From: Molossus alvarezi
Taxonomy: Eukaryota > Chordata > Mammalia > Chiroptera > Molossidae
Length of the DNA stretch: 64,000 nucleotides
Direction of reading: 5' to 3'
Assembly (NCBI GenBank): GCA_037176705.1
Contig: CM073908.1
Span: forward strand, 132,049,430 to 132,113,429
In this document: piece by piece, positions 24,901 to 36,482 of the stretch
How positions within the stretch are numbered: position 1 is the first letter of the stretch
Layout: the number at the start of each line of letters is the position of its first letter
Position numbers and translations under genes: made by a program
The notes under the pieces: model-generated
Told to the model about the DNA's origin: nothing
The model's database searches: none
The model's input: the letters and a program-made list of their open reading frames with translations, nothing else

Positions 24901-25788
24901 TCCTAGAGGAGACTGTGGGCAACAAAATCTCAGACATCATACGCAGCAGAATTTTTACTGACACATCACCTAAGGCAATAGAAACAAAGGAGAAAATGAA
25001 CACATGGGACTACATCAAACTCAAAAGCTTCTGCACAGTGAAAGATACAATCATCAAAACGGAAAGGCTACCCACTGTATGGGAGAGCATAATTGCCAAT
25101 GATATATCAGATAAGGGGTTAATTTCCAATACATATAGAGTGCTCATACAACTCCACAAAAGGAAGACAAAGAATCCAATTAAAAAATGGGCAGAGGAAC
25201 TAAATAGACACCTCTCCAAACAGGACATACAAATGGCTAAGAGACATATGAAGAAATGTTCATCATCACTAATCATCAGAGAGATGCAAATCAAAACAAC
25301 AATGAGGTATCACCTCACACCTGTCAGAATGGCCGCCATCAACAAATCATCAAACAACAAGTGTTGGCGAGGGTGTGGAGAAAAGGGGACTCTAGTACAC
25401 TGCTGGTGGGAATGCAGACTGGTGCAGCCACTATGGAAAACAATATGGCTGTCACCTCAAAAAATTAAAAATTGATCTTCCATTTGACCCAGTGATCCCC
25501 CTTCTAGGAATATACCCTAAGACGCATAAAACACCAATAAGAAAGAATATATGTACCCCCATCTTTGTAGCAGCACTATTTACAATCGCTAAGATCTGGA
25601 AACAGCCCAAGTGCCCATCAGTAGACGAATGGATCAAAAAGCCGTGGTACATATACGCAGCAGTAAGAAAGAAAGATCTCTTATCCTTTGAGACTACATG
25701 GAGGGACCTGGAAAGTATCATCCTAAGTGAAACAAGCCAAACAGAGAAAGACAAATTTCATATGATCTCCCTGATTTGTGGAATATAA
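21982..25788 (+). pseudogene. L1 ORF2 (endonuclease and reverse transcriptase), disabled
   Basis: The expected start codon at 21982-21984 is ATA instead of ATG. The endonuclease keeps GDFN (22409-22420) and SDH (22661-22669) but is split by frameshifts near 22058 and 22350, with another near 22830. The reverse transcriptase lies in a long open frame from about 23300 to a stop at 24828-24830 and keeps motif A (from 23772) and FADD (24072-24083). That stop is TAA where the 14.9-kb copy has CAA. The Cys/His motif is at 25362-25415; a further frameshift near 25450 and a small deletion near 25655 follow. Confidence 0.92.
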
Positions 25789-26035
25789 TGAACATAACAG
25801 TTTGAGGAATGGGGTAGTCCCAGAGACGTGGAAGCGGGGTACAGACTGACAATCCCCTAAGGAGTGGGGAGGTGGGGGAGGGATGAACCACAGAACTTAT
25901 ACGCATGTATGCATGAACAGTGGACATGGACAACAATCTGGAGAAGGGGCAGGGAGGGGAGGGGGGGGAATCAGTGGGGGGAAAAAGGAGAATCATCTGT
26001 AACAAAAATTAATCAATAAAAAAAAAAGAATGAAG

Positions 26036-26345
26036 TACTGATACAATAACATGGTGACGCTCAAATGCACTTTGCTGAGTAAAAGAAACCAGACCCATAA
26101 GACTTTATACTGTATCATTTCATTTACATGACATTTCTGTAAAAGGTGAAATGAGAGGCATGGAGAAAAAAACAATGATTGCCAGGGCCTGGAGATGAAG
26201 GAGGGATTGGCTACAAAGGGGTGGCAGAGGGAATTTGTTGGGGTGAGGGAACTGTTCTGTATCCTAATTGCAATAATGTCTGTATGCATTTGTCAAAACC
26301 CACAGCACCATAGTAATTTACAAGAGAAAAATTCACCATATGCAA
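26036..26345 (+). mobile_element. Ancient L1 3' end, right piece of the nest
   Basis: Continues the L1 interrupted at 20288: a tactgatacaataacatggtg segment, then ctgagtaaaagaaaccagac and a 3' UTR with gcagagggaatttgttgggg. Confidence 0.82.
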
Positions 26346-26354
26346 ATTTTTAAA

Positions 26355-26640
26355 AAAATATGAAGTGTGGATGAGGATGTAGAGCAAATGAATATTTATA
26401 CAATTTTGTGGAAATGTAAATTGATGTAATCACTTTGGAAAACAATTTGGTATCATAGAGTTGAATATGGACATACCTTATAATCTGGCAATTTTACCCC
26501 ATAGAGAAGCTTGAATATCTGCACCAGAAGACATATATATATAAATGCTCATAAAAGCACTTCATAATAGAAAAATCTGAAAACAACCCAAATTTCCATT
26601 GGTCGGAAAATGGATTAATATATTGGGAAATATTGAGGGT
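26355..26640 (+). mobile_element. Ancient L1 ORF2 fragment
   Basis: Decayed landmarks: gtggatgaggatgtagagc, ctttggaaaacaatttggta, ccattggtcggaaaatggat. It restarts further upstream in ORF2 than where the previous element ended, so it is a separate insertion. Confidence 0.75.
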
Positions 26641-26735
26641 CAATATTCAGTTCAGGGAGAGTGGTAGCAGGTTGCACCACCTATATGACCTTTGTAGTAG
26701 TTCCTGTTGGCCAGCTCTTGATTCTGCAAACCTCC

Positions 26736-27097
26736 TGCTATGGTCTGAAAGATTATGTCCCCAAAAATGCAAATGTTGAAATCCTAACCTCCGAGGAGAT
26801 GGTATTAGTAGGTGCGGCATTTGGGAGGTATTAAGTCATAAGAACAGAGCCTTCATGAACGGGATTAGTGGCCTTATTAAAGAGGCCTCAAAGAGCTAGC
26901 CTCCCTATTCTGCCAGGTAAGGATACAGTGAGAAGATGGTCACCAATGGGGAAGCTAGTTCTCACCAGACACCAAGTCTGCCAGCATCATAACCTTGCAC
27001 TTTCCAGCCTCCAGAACTATAAGAAGTAAATGTTTGTCATTTATAAGCCTGCCAGTTTATGGTAATTATGTTATAGCAGCCCAAATGAACTAAGACA
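26736..27097 (+). mobile_element. Solo LTR, ERVL-MaLR type (MLT1A/MST-like)
   Basis: Starts tgctatggtctgaaagatt and ends gaactaagaca, with the characteristic order: atgttgaaatcctaacctcc, gatggtattagtaggtgcgg, gagccttcatgaacgggatt, cctccagaactataagaagt. Flanks cctcc and actcc fit a decayed 5-bp duplication. Mammal-wide, non-coding, no internal region attached. Confidence 0.85.
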
Positions 27098-27400
27098 ACT
27101 CCTATCAACTCTATAAGCCTCAAATCCCTCCAGAAAATTTTCTTTTTTCTTAAGATGGTCTGATCTGGTTTATGTTTCTTACAATCAAGAACCCTGAAAG
27201 GTTCAAATCCAAATCCAAACCTAATATTTGCCTTCAACACACGTAGACCCATCATGTTCCAAATCATTCAAACTCAAACCTGGCATCACTTTACCAACTT
27301 CATCTGCCTTACCAAGCTGTCATTTCTACCTCTTTAACATGTCACACACCTGTCTGAAATAAATGCAGACTTCTGTGAAAAATCAGCAGGAGACAAAACT
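27098..27400. other. Single-copy sequence, no gene recognised
   Basis: No repeat or exon recognised. A 76-codon minus-strand frame overlaps the LTR end and has no domain. Confidence 0.4.
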
Positions 27401-27404
27401 ATGT

Positions 27405-27960
27405 AAATCCTACTCATCCTCTGAGAACATGTTCTAAGTCAGCTCTTGTCTTATCCTCATTGCCTATGCCTAGCCAGACAAAACTATCATCCTTCACTCT
27501 GAACTTTTATGGTATAATTTACCTATTTTCCTGCTGTTATTAGTGCATTCAACTGTTTATTGTGTAGCTACTCTGTGTCAAGAATTGTGCTAGGGGCTGG
27601 AAATGTAGCAATAAACTGAATAAACATCCATCTTTGTCTAGTGGAGAGCAGAAGTTAAACAAAAACATAAGTAAAATGTACAGTAGGTTAGAGAGTGATA
27701 GGTGTTAAGGAAGAAAAGTAAACAGAGAACGGACTAGCAAATATCATGAGTCCTGTTAAGGATCTTGGCTTTTCTCTGAATGATGGGAAGCCACTGAAGA
27801 GTTTTCAGCAAACACTATCTGAATTAGTTTTAATAGGCTCGTTCTGGGTTGAGAATGGACTTTGGAGGGAGGTTGAGCTAAAGCAGGGAGAAGAGTTAGA
27901 GGTTGTTGTTCTTTAGCAAGATGTTGGTGGAAACACCACAGACTTTTCATCTCCCTATGC
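27405..27960. repeat. Ancient mammal-wide repeats (L2-like)
   Basis: 27405-27530 resembles an L2 3' region on the plus strand. 27540-27730 resembles the reverse complement of an L2-type end (gcattcaactgtttattgtg ... gtgctaggggctgg). 27750-27960 continues with a colinear repeat seen in many mammals (ttctctgaatgatgggaagcc), which I cannot name confidently. Confidence 0.45.
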
Positions 27961-29250
27961 TCAAGTCAAAAATAGAAAAATCAAGTAGGGTAGCATGAGA
28001 AAAAATTAAGTCAAAGGAATCTCCATTTGATTATAGGTTGGATGTAAGAAGAATGTGGGAGGTGTAGCACTGTACAAAAGGAGAAAAGACAAAGCGATTT
28101 CTGGTAGTCTTAAGAGCCAGGGAATCCAGAAACTGCCAGCAAATCATCATCACTGAAAAGGAGGATTCCTTCCTGGGAAAGAGGGTTCAGCAGGCTAATC
28201 TGAGAAAAACAATGGAAACAGGAGGAGGTTCTGAGACCCCCCTACAGGAGGTGAGTGTAAACTCCCTGTAGGTGCTGGGCAGCCAATCCCACAGGCTCCT
28301 GAGAAAGTAAAGAGTCCTGCACTGAGGACATACCCCAGCACAAGAACTTGGGAGGGGGGGTTAGATTCAGAGAGTGGTGGGACAGGAAACCAATGGAGAT
28401 AATTTTCAGAAATAACTGTAGAGGTGGCTACAATGAAAGACCATGTCTTTTAATACTTTGAAGTCATACTAGAAGAGGGAACCCAAGAGCTTTGAAGCTT
28501 GGAAAACTATCCTGGTCCAATCCTTGGGAAGTTTCTGGTGTCAGTACACATAAATATATCTTAAATATTAGTAGCAAAACAGTAAAACATTCCATTCAAT
28601 ATGCAAAGATACCAATTTTGTTAAAAAATTTTTCATGAGATTAAGGGTGACACATAATTGTTATATGCTCTGGCAATGTTGATATAACACAACTATCAAA
28701 ATTGGAGGAAGAGGGGAGACTATAAGGAAAAGAAAATAAGTTTGTTGGCTGCTTTGTAAGGGCACAGGAAATTATTTTAGAATAGACATTCTGTGAGAGG
28801 TCAAGGAGGCAAGAAGAGGTTACTAGCTAATTTAATATTGTTCATGGTAGACAACCAGCAGACAGTAGTCAAGACCCTCTGTACCTCTGGGATATGGAAA
28901 CAGGAAAATGTTTGCATTAGGATCCTAATGCCTCTGCAAGAATGATGGGAGCAACTTTGGAACAGTAAGTCACACTCCCAGACAATGAGCCACATTCCCA
29001 AATACTTGAACAACTTGAGAAAAGGAAAGACAAGGAACTTACCCTGCAGTAAGGAGAAGCCAGAACCCATATGTGCACTGTTTGGGGGGCGCGAGCCAGT
29101 GTTGGTTAAAAAAACATATGGAGGTGTCACAAGACCAGCTCTTTCATATGCTTCTAGAATATTAAATCTAAATTTTTAATGAGAGAGTCAAAAGATCTGT
29201 TATATAGAAAACAGAGTATCTATTTTGAGCATAAGAGGTGTTAAATGGCA
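27961..29250. other. Single-copy sequence, no gene recognised
   Basis: No repeat or exon supported. A 109-codon minus-strand frame (28801-29130) lacks any domain or signal. Confidence 0.45.
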
Positions 29251-29420
29251 AAATAGGAAAAACATATGAGCTTGAAATCAAACAGATCTAATTTCAATTC
29301 TAGCTTCACTAGTAACAGTTATCTCGGGTATATTCCTCACTTTCTCTGAAATTCAGATTTCTCTTCTCTACAATGCCACTAACAATATATGTAATAATAT
29401 CATCATAAGAACTAGAATGT
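29250..29420 (+). repeat. MIR SINE fragment
   Basis: Decayed MIR order: gcttgaaatcaaacagatct, ttcaattctagcttcactag, ctttctctgaaattcagatt, then an ataatatcatcataagaact end. Confidence 0.55.
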
Positions 29421-29598
29421 TCAGGTCTGAGATGTCTTAGTTCTCTCTCCTTTACTTACTCTTCCTCCCCTCCCCACACCCATTCTTTATAGACAGAGAG
29501 ATAAACTGTCTAACCACCTTTGTAGATCAAGACTAACAATATCTTTACACACTGAAAGACTACTTCTTATTCTATCCTCAAAACAAAAAAATAGCTAG

Positions 29599-29751
29599 CC
29601 CAGCCGGCATGGCTCAGTGGTTGAGTGTCAACCCATGCACCAAGAAGTTGCCGGTTTGATTCCCGGTCAGGGCACATGCCCAGGTTGTGGGCCAAATCCC
29701 CAGTGTGGGGACACGCAGGAGGCAGCCAATCAATGTTCTCTCTCATCGATG

Positions 29752-29784
<33 letters not shown>

Positions 29785-29830
29785 CTCTTTTTCTAAAATC
29801 AATAAAGAAGAAAAAATAATTTTAAACTTT
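29599..29830 (+). mobile_element. VES SINE (older subtype)
   Basis: Head cccagccggcatggctcagtg, ggtttgattcccggtcaggg, a second block with a degenerate aaatccccagtg, a pure CT microsatellite (about 29755-29781) and an aatcaataaagaag tail. Flanks aaatagctag / aaacagctag differ at one base and fit a TSD. Confidence 0.93.
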
Positions 29831-31115
29831 AAAACAGCTAGCTTTCACTCTCCAGAAACTTACTTTTCTTCAGGTTTAACTTCATGTATTAAATAATACT
29901 TTATAGTCAGGATAAATATTAATGATGTTTTAAATAGTTTTTTATAGTTCTTGCCCTATTATTTGTTATAGACCATTAAGCAGTTGGTACATTCCATTTG
30001 TAGTTGAACTTGTCTTTATTTTGCTTTACTGTGCCATATTGGTTCGCAAGCCATGTGGGAAAACTCTAAGATGCAAGACATCATCGATGCAAGACATTAG
30101 TATTCTTTTTAGAAGAGTTTACTCTCTAGGCATATGGAATTGAATCTAATTAAGGGTGTTTGCATCATTTAGTTCTAGCAAAAGCAAGACTGTCATTCTG
30201 TCATATTAATTTTATTTCTGTCACCTTAATGTTTAATGGCTGGGTCTAAACAGCTAAGATGCTTGGCCATTAAGGAAAACAGTGAAGTAGGCATTGTGAA
30301 CAGTATCATCATTCAGTTTATACTTGTTGGCAATCTGAGGGGCTCCCTAAACTAAGCTCTTGTGTTTATACAGCCATAGGGGTCTAACATTACAGTTTTT
30401 CACAAAGTGGTATAGCCCCAGGAGACAGGAAAATCACACCCAGTAGACAAACACACAAAACAGGCTGGTTAAGAGCAATCAGAGACAGTGTGAGTTCTTT
30501 TTGGTCAAAAGTGAAGGGACAGAATCACAAACCTGCCAGACAGCACATAACCATTACGTCTAGCTTGAAAGAAGCAACTGTGTGCAAATACTTATCTTAA
30601 CAGGAGTGAATAAACTCCCCAAATAAGGCAGTCAGATTTTCAGGACCTCATATCATGTCAGTCCCATGCTGAAAATCCCCCCCCCCCTCATCGACCTTAA
30701 GATTAAAATAAAAATGCATAATAGAACTTATATCAAGGATTTCAAACTGAGGACCAGTATTAGATGACAAATGACAACTGACCCTAGGCCTGTGTGTCAC
30801 AAAGGTATAGGCAGTGGTGGGGACTGTGGTGGATGGCAGGGCACAAGGTCTGGAACATAGCAGCAACCTCCCCTCAGTTCAACCTGATTTGTTATTGTTA
30901 GAAAGACATTATTGCCAGGCCTTCTCTCTGGTCAAGACCAACCAGAAAGCTAGAATTTAAAATCTAATTTTTAAATAAGTTAAACTTAAAATACTGTGTA
31001 AGACAACATTCTGTAGAACAAACAAAAGCAAATCTGGACTAAAGACCACCATTTTGTAACTTCTGCACATGCCCAGAACTAAAAAGAGAAAGACAGAGAA
31101 GTATGTGTGCATCAT
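29831..31115. other. Single-copy sequence, no gene recognised
   Basis: No repeat family recognised. About 30040-30260 is a possible conserved block, listed separately. A C10 run lies near 30679. A 72-codon minus-strand frame is without domain. Confidence 0.4.
30040..30260. promoter_or_regulatory. Candidate conserved non-coding element
   Basis: Repeat-free, with tctaattaaggg, a POU-like tttgcatcat, catattaatttta and ccttaatgtttaatgg, plus a direct repeat gatgcaagacat at about 30070-30100. Inference from motif content only. Confidence 0.2.
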
Positions 31116-31310
31116 ATACCTATATGTATATTATTATAAATATATGTATAATATATTATATATAACTCTCTATATAAATATATTTATTTATAACTATATA
31201 GAGAGTTACATGATTATATATCTATATCTATATAGATAGATAGACAGATGATAGATAGATAGATATAGAGAGAGATAAATACATACACACACATATATAA
31301 AAATAAATAT
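31116..31310. repeat. AT-rich and GATA-type low-complexity tract
   Basis: Alternating at/ta runs followed by tatatagatagatagacagatgatag units. It encloses a perfect 14-bp inverted repeat (31163-31176 and 31195-31208). Confidence 0.85.
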
Positions 31311-32880
31311 ATGGGAGAATATTCAAACCAAGACAAGAATATATAACCAGAACAATTTTATCATCTAGCCTGTATTCCATATTTTTAATCATTTGGGCAG
31401 GGACTGAGCTGAAGTATCACTTGGTACTGATTATTAAAGATCACCTTACTAAGCAAATTTACATCAATAAGACTCTAAGTGAATTCTTAACTTCTTAAAA
31501 TTAATTGATTCTAGAAACCTCTGAGTATACACTAACATGTAAGGCAATTATGTATTAGCCAAGACAAAAACTGATTCTCCATTAAATGAAGACATATATT
31601 AGATTGCTATTTTTGTCCTAGGTCCAGAATACATTAGTAGTCTCAATTGTCATTTTTTGGTGGCAACAATTCAAACCTTTCACTAATTTATATCATTATC
31701 TTCAGGAATTACTTTCAAATAAAGACTTGTAACTAATATAATTTTACTACTTTTGACTTATAGTTACTATGCTTAAAATAAAAAAATTGTTTCAAGTGAC
31801 TTTGTTGTTGCTTCTAACAACTGGAAAATCATGCTTCACTTTGATAAGTAATAACAATATATTCTTTACTAGTTTCTTGCATGACACATAAACTAGCTTC
31901 AAAGAAATTCCAAAAGGTGATTTTCAATTTGAACAATGACAACATCCCTGTAATAAGTACCTTCTTCCAGGGTATAATTTTTTAACAATAAAGTTGTTGG
32001 GATGCCTAATATATAGAATATTTTTAATCTTCTTTCTTTATAATTACATTCCATGCAGTAAAATCTTCAAAAAATTAAATGGAATTCATTTTTAATCATC
32101 TACCATATGTGGGTATACAACTCTATACAAAATTGAAAAACAAACCAACCCTCATGATGGTAAGAGTTCTTACCATTTCCTCATGAATAAATTTTTCATA
32201 ACTAGGTCATTGGACAATTAACTATTGGAATTCAAATATCCACTTAGCATATTGTGCATGTGCATGTACTAAAACTGAAATAACTAATTCCTAAATTTAA
32301 AAACACTTCTTGTGTCTTGTTTCACAACTACAGAAATAATACTGGAGGGTCTTGTAATTCTTAAATTTTAATTCTTGTATCATAGCTTTATAAATAATCT
32401 GGAGCTTACAAATACAGCAGGAGAAGGAATTCCCTAAACAGAATCACTGGGCTGGGCAGTAGGAGTCTTCAAGATGATCAAAGTAATTCTCTGCAGCTAT
32501 CGCCATGAAAAATGTCAGAGTTCCTCTGGTTTACCCACTGCCTGGAATGATGAGTACTGGTGCCTTCCAATTTACGACACAGCTATAAGGATACCAACAG
32601 GTGTCCTTTTATTTTATATCTATTGTTGCCTAATGGAGACAAAAATGACTACTGAGTATCTGCCAATTTGATAAAGTGCTATAATTATCCTCACTGTGTA
32701 ATACCTGTCAGCTTTTTAACAAGGGTGTAAATGGAATATGCCCAGAGAAAAGTAGCTTAAGTCTCTCCATAGTTTCAGAATATATTTTATTATTTTCTGT
32801 TTCTCCTTAGAAATAATACAAAGGGAAACGTGTATTTTTTTTTCTTAAAGCCAAACTTGGACACACTAAGATATGTATTT
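31311..32880. other. Single-copy sequence, no gene recognised
   Basis: AT-rich, without recognised repeats. 32400-32770 is the least repeat-like part and is flagged as a possible conserved block; its 65-codon frame has no domain. Confidence 0.4.
32400..32770. promoter_or_regulatory. Candidate conserved non-coding element
   Basis: More balanced base composition than its surroundings, with a few retained CpGs (tatcgccatg, ttacgacac), and no repeat match by eye. Could equally be ordinary unique sequence or an unrecognised exon. Confidence 0.18.
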
Positions 32881-32919
32881 GTTTGATTTGAAAAAAATCA
32901 TTGCTTGAATATCAATTAG

Positions 32920-34781
32920 TGTAATCCATAACATACTAAAACAGAAAATCACATGATCTTATCAATAGATGTAGAAAAATCACTTGACAAAATCCAACAC
33001 CAATTCATGATTTTTTAAAAATCTCAGTAAACCATAAAGAGAGGGAAACTTTCTCAACTTGATCATGACTATCTACAAAAAAACTAAAGCTAACTTCACA
33101 CCTAATGGTGAGAAACTTAAAGCCTACTCACTAAGATCAGGTACACAGCAAGGATGTCCCCACTCACCACTCCTTTTCAACATTGTACTCAAAGTCCTTG
33201 CTAATACAATAAGGTAAGAAAAGAGATTTTAAAAAGTATACATACTGGGAAGAGGACATAAAACTGTCATTGCTTCCAGATAACATAAGCATCTATGTAG
33301 AAAATTTGAAAGAATAAACAAAAAACTCTTGAACTATTAAACAATTATAGCAAGGTTGTAGAATACAAGGTTAATATACAAAACGCAGTTACTTTCTCAT
33401 ATACCAACAATGAATGGAATTTGAAATAAAAACACACAACATTACTTATTTTTTTCAGTCTGCTTTCTTATAAATTACCTTTTGTTAAAATTTTATTTTT
33501 TCCATCATTATTTATCCCCTCTATGCCCTCTTCCTCCTCCACCCATCCAATCACCACACTGTTGTCCATGTCCATGAAAGAAAAAGAGAAAGAGAGAACA
33601 CTACTTACTTTTGGGCCCCAAAATGAAATACTTAAATATAAGTCTAACAAAATATATAAAAGATCTATATGAGGAAAATGATAAAACTCTGATGAACAAA
33701 ATCAAAGTAGAACAAAACAAATGGAGAGATATTCTATTTTCATGAATAAGAAGACAATGTTGTCAAGATGTCAGTTCTTTCCATCTTGATTAATTGATTC
33801 AATGCAATGCCAATAAAAATTCAAACAAGTTATTTTATGGATATTAAAAAACTGATTTTAAGGTTTACATAGAGAAGCAAAAGACTAAGAATAGCCAACA
33901 CAATATTGAAAAAGAAGTACAAACTTGGAAGACAAACATTACCCAACTTCAAGGCTTACAATAGCTACAGTAATCAAGACAGCATGTACAGTATTGGCAA
34001 AATAATAGATAGATAGAGCAGAACAAAGAACAGAGAAATGGTTCCCCATAAAGATAGTTAACTGATCTTTGACAAAAGAGCCAAGACAATACAACATAGC
34101 AAAAATAGTTTCAAATGGTGCTGGAACAACTGGGCATCCACATATAAAAATAAATAAATTTGGATACAACTTTTACCATCCTTCACAAAAATAATAATAA
34201 TAATAACTCAAAATGGATTATATACTTTGTGTAAAATGTAAAACTACAAAACTCCTAGATGATAATATAGAAAACCTAGATGAGTTTGAGTTTGGTGATG
34301 CCTTTTAAATACAACACCAAAGACATGATCCATGAAAGAAATCACTGATAAGCAGGATTTCACTAAAATTAAAATTTTTTGCTCTGAAAAAGAAAAAGTC
34401 AAGAGACAGAGACAGAGAAGACAAACCACAGACTGGGAGAAAATATTTATAAAAGACATATTTGACAAGGGACTTTTATCCAATATATACAAAGAACTCT
34501 TAAGATTCAACAATATAAAACAAACAACCCAATTAAAATAGGGGCCAAAGACTTTAACAGATGTAGCAAAGAAGCTACATAGATGTCAAGTAAGCATATG
34601 AAAAGATGCTCCACGTCATATGTCATCAGGGAAATACAAATTTAAACACAATGAGATACCATCACACAACTATTAGAATGGCCAAAATCCAGAACACTGA
34701 CAACACCAACTGCTGAGGAGAATGTGGAGCAACAGGAACTCTCACTGCTGATGAGAATGCATAATGGTTCAGCCACTTGAC
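32920..34781 (+). mobile_element. Ancient L1 ORF2 (RT to C-terminus), left piece
   Basis: Reverse-transcriptase and downstream landmarks survive in order: cttatcaatagatgtagaa, the motif-B region around cacagcaaggatgtcccc, agataacataagc where FADD would be, gattcaatgcaatgcc, and the 34.3-34.5 kb segment. Frames are broken throughout. A minus-strand L1 3' UTR piece interrupts it at about 33455-33595 and a young L1 at 34795. Confidence 0.85.
33455..33595 (-). mobile_element. L1 3' UTR fragment nested in old L1
   Basis: On the minus strand it reads catggacatggacaacagtg, then a purine-rich aggaggaagagggcat, then gataaataatgatgg and an A/T-rich end, the bat L1 3' UTR order. The flanks acattacttatt and acactacttact resemble each other and may be a decayed TSD. 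Confidence 0.55.
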
Positions 34782-35416
34782 AAAACTAAATGTAACACCA
34801 TATTGTTTTCCATAGTGGCTGCACCCAGTGATCCCACTTCTAGGAATATACCCTAAGAAGCCTAAAACACCAATCAGAAAGAATATATGTACCCCCATGT
34901 TTGTAGCAGCACTATTTACAATAGCTAAGATCTGGAAACAGCCCAAGTGTCCATCAGTAGACGAATGGATAAGAAGGCTGTGGTACATATACACAATGGA
35001 GTACTACGCAGCTGTAAGAAAGAAAGATCTGTTATCCTTTGAGACTACATGAAGGGACCTGGAAAGTATCATCCTAAGTGAAACAAGCCAAACAGAGAAA
35101 GACAAGTTTCATATGATCTCACTTATTTGTGGAATATAATGAACATAAGAGTCTGAGGAAGGGGGTAGTCCCAGAGACACGGAAGCAGGGTACAGACTGA
35201 CAATCCCCTAAATAGGGGGGGTGGGGGAGAGATAAACCACAGAACTTATATGCATGTATGCATGAACAGTGGACATGGACAACAAACTGGGGACAGGGCA
35301 GGGAGGGAGGGGGAGGGGGAATCAGTGGGGGGAAAAGGAGAAACATCTGTAACAAAAATTAATTAATAAAAAATAAAATAAAAATAAATTACAAAATTAA
35401 AAAAAAACTAAATGTA
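34782..35416 (+). mobile_element. Young L1 3' end with inverted 5' segment, 13-bp TSD
   Basis: Perfect TSD aaaactaaatgta at 34782-34794 and 35404-35416. The first 30 bases of the body (34795-34824) are the reverse complement of L1 sequence found at 15791-15820. From 34825 the element runs forward from the ccagtgatccc segment through the ORF2 stop and 3' UTR. About 36 bases between the two parts are missing. This is the pattern expected of twin priming during L1 insertion. Confidence 0.95.
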
Positions 35417-36150
35417 CTCTCATCATACAATACAGCAATCCCACTCCTTGGTGTTTACCCAAAGGAGTTGAAAACTTATATCCACACAAAAACCTGCACA
35501 TGGATATTTATCATAATTGACAAAACTTGGAAGCAACCAAGATGTCCTTCAGCAGGCAAATGAATAAATTAACTGTGGCACATAAATATAATAGAACATT
35601 ATTCAGTGTTTAAAAGAATTGAGCTAGCAAGCAATGAAAAAAATGGAAAAAACTTACATGTATATAACTGAAATTACATGCATATTATTAGTAAAAGAAA
35701 CCAATCTAAAAAAGCTACATACTATATGATTCCAATTGTTAGACATTCTGGAAAAGGTAAAACTATGGAGGCAGCAAAAGAATCAGTGATTGGCAGGGAT
35801 TGAGAAGAGAGAAATGAATAGGCGAAGCATAGAGGATTTTTAGTGCAGTAAAAATACTCCGTGTGATACCATAATGATGGATACATGCATGTCATTATAC
35901 ATTTTTCCAAACCCATAGAATGTATAACACCAAGAGTAGACAGTAATGTAAACTATGGACTTTGTGTGATTATTATGTGTCAATGTAGGTTCATCAATTG
36001 AAAAAATGTACCATTCTGAGGAAGGATATTGATAATGGGGGAAGGTTATGCATGTATTGGCACAGGGGTTATATGGAAAATCTCTGTACCTTCCCCTCAA
36101 TTTTGCTATGAACCTAAAACTGCTCTAAAAAAGTAGGGTCTTAATAAAAA
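35417..36150 (+). mobile_element. Ancient L1 3' end, right piece
   Basis: Continues the split L1: acagcaatcccactccttgg, gcaaccaagatgtccttcag, a decayed attattcagtg, then a 3' UTR with ctatgaacctaaaactgctc and a short A/T-rich end. Confidence 0.82.
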
Positions 36151-36279
36151 ATTAAAACAATTTTCCCATTATTATTATGCATTTATCCAGTTCTCCTTGC
36201 TATTTTGTCAATATTTGCTTCATGAGTTTTGAACACATTACTACGTTAATAGATATTTATATTTTGTTTTACATGTTTT

Positions 36280-36482
36280 AATTTATTTTTTAGAGAGAGA
36301 GGAAGGGAGAGGGAGAGAGAGAAACATTGATGTGAAAGAGAAATATTGATTGGCTGCCTCCTACAAGTCCCACATCGGGTATCATGCCTGCAACTCGAGC
36401 ATGTGCCCTGACCAGGAATTGAACCCATGGCCTCTTGGTACATGGGACAACACTCATTACACTGAGCCACACCAACTGGGCT
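36280..36482 (-). mobile_element. VES SINE (older subtype)
   Basis: Minus-strand head gcccagttggtgtggctcag, then ggttcaattcctggtcaggg, a second block ending ggcagccaatcaat, and a CT tract. The TSD is unclear (tttacat motifs on both sides). Confidence 0.9.

Larger units (their letters stand above)
20273..26035 (+). mobile_element. Young, apparently full-length L1, 16-bp TSD
   Basis: Body about 20289-26019, bounded by aaaaaaaagaatgaag at 20273-20288 and 26020-26035. The order is a 5' UTR beginning ggatttggaaaatggcggcg with tandem monomers, ORF1, a spacer of about 45 bases, ORF2, a 3' UTR with a G-rich purine tract (about 25945-25980) and an A-rich tail. Every domain is present, but both reading frames carry frameshifts or stops, so it is not competent as it stands. 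Confidence 0.96.
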
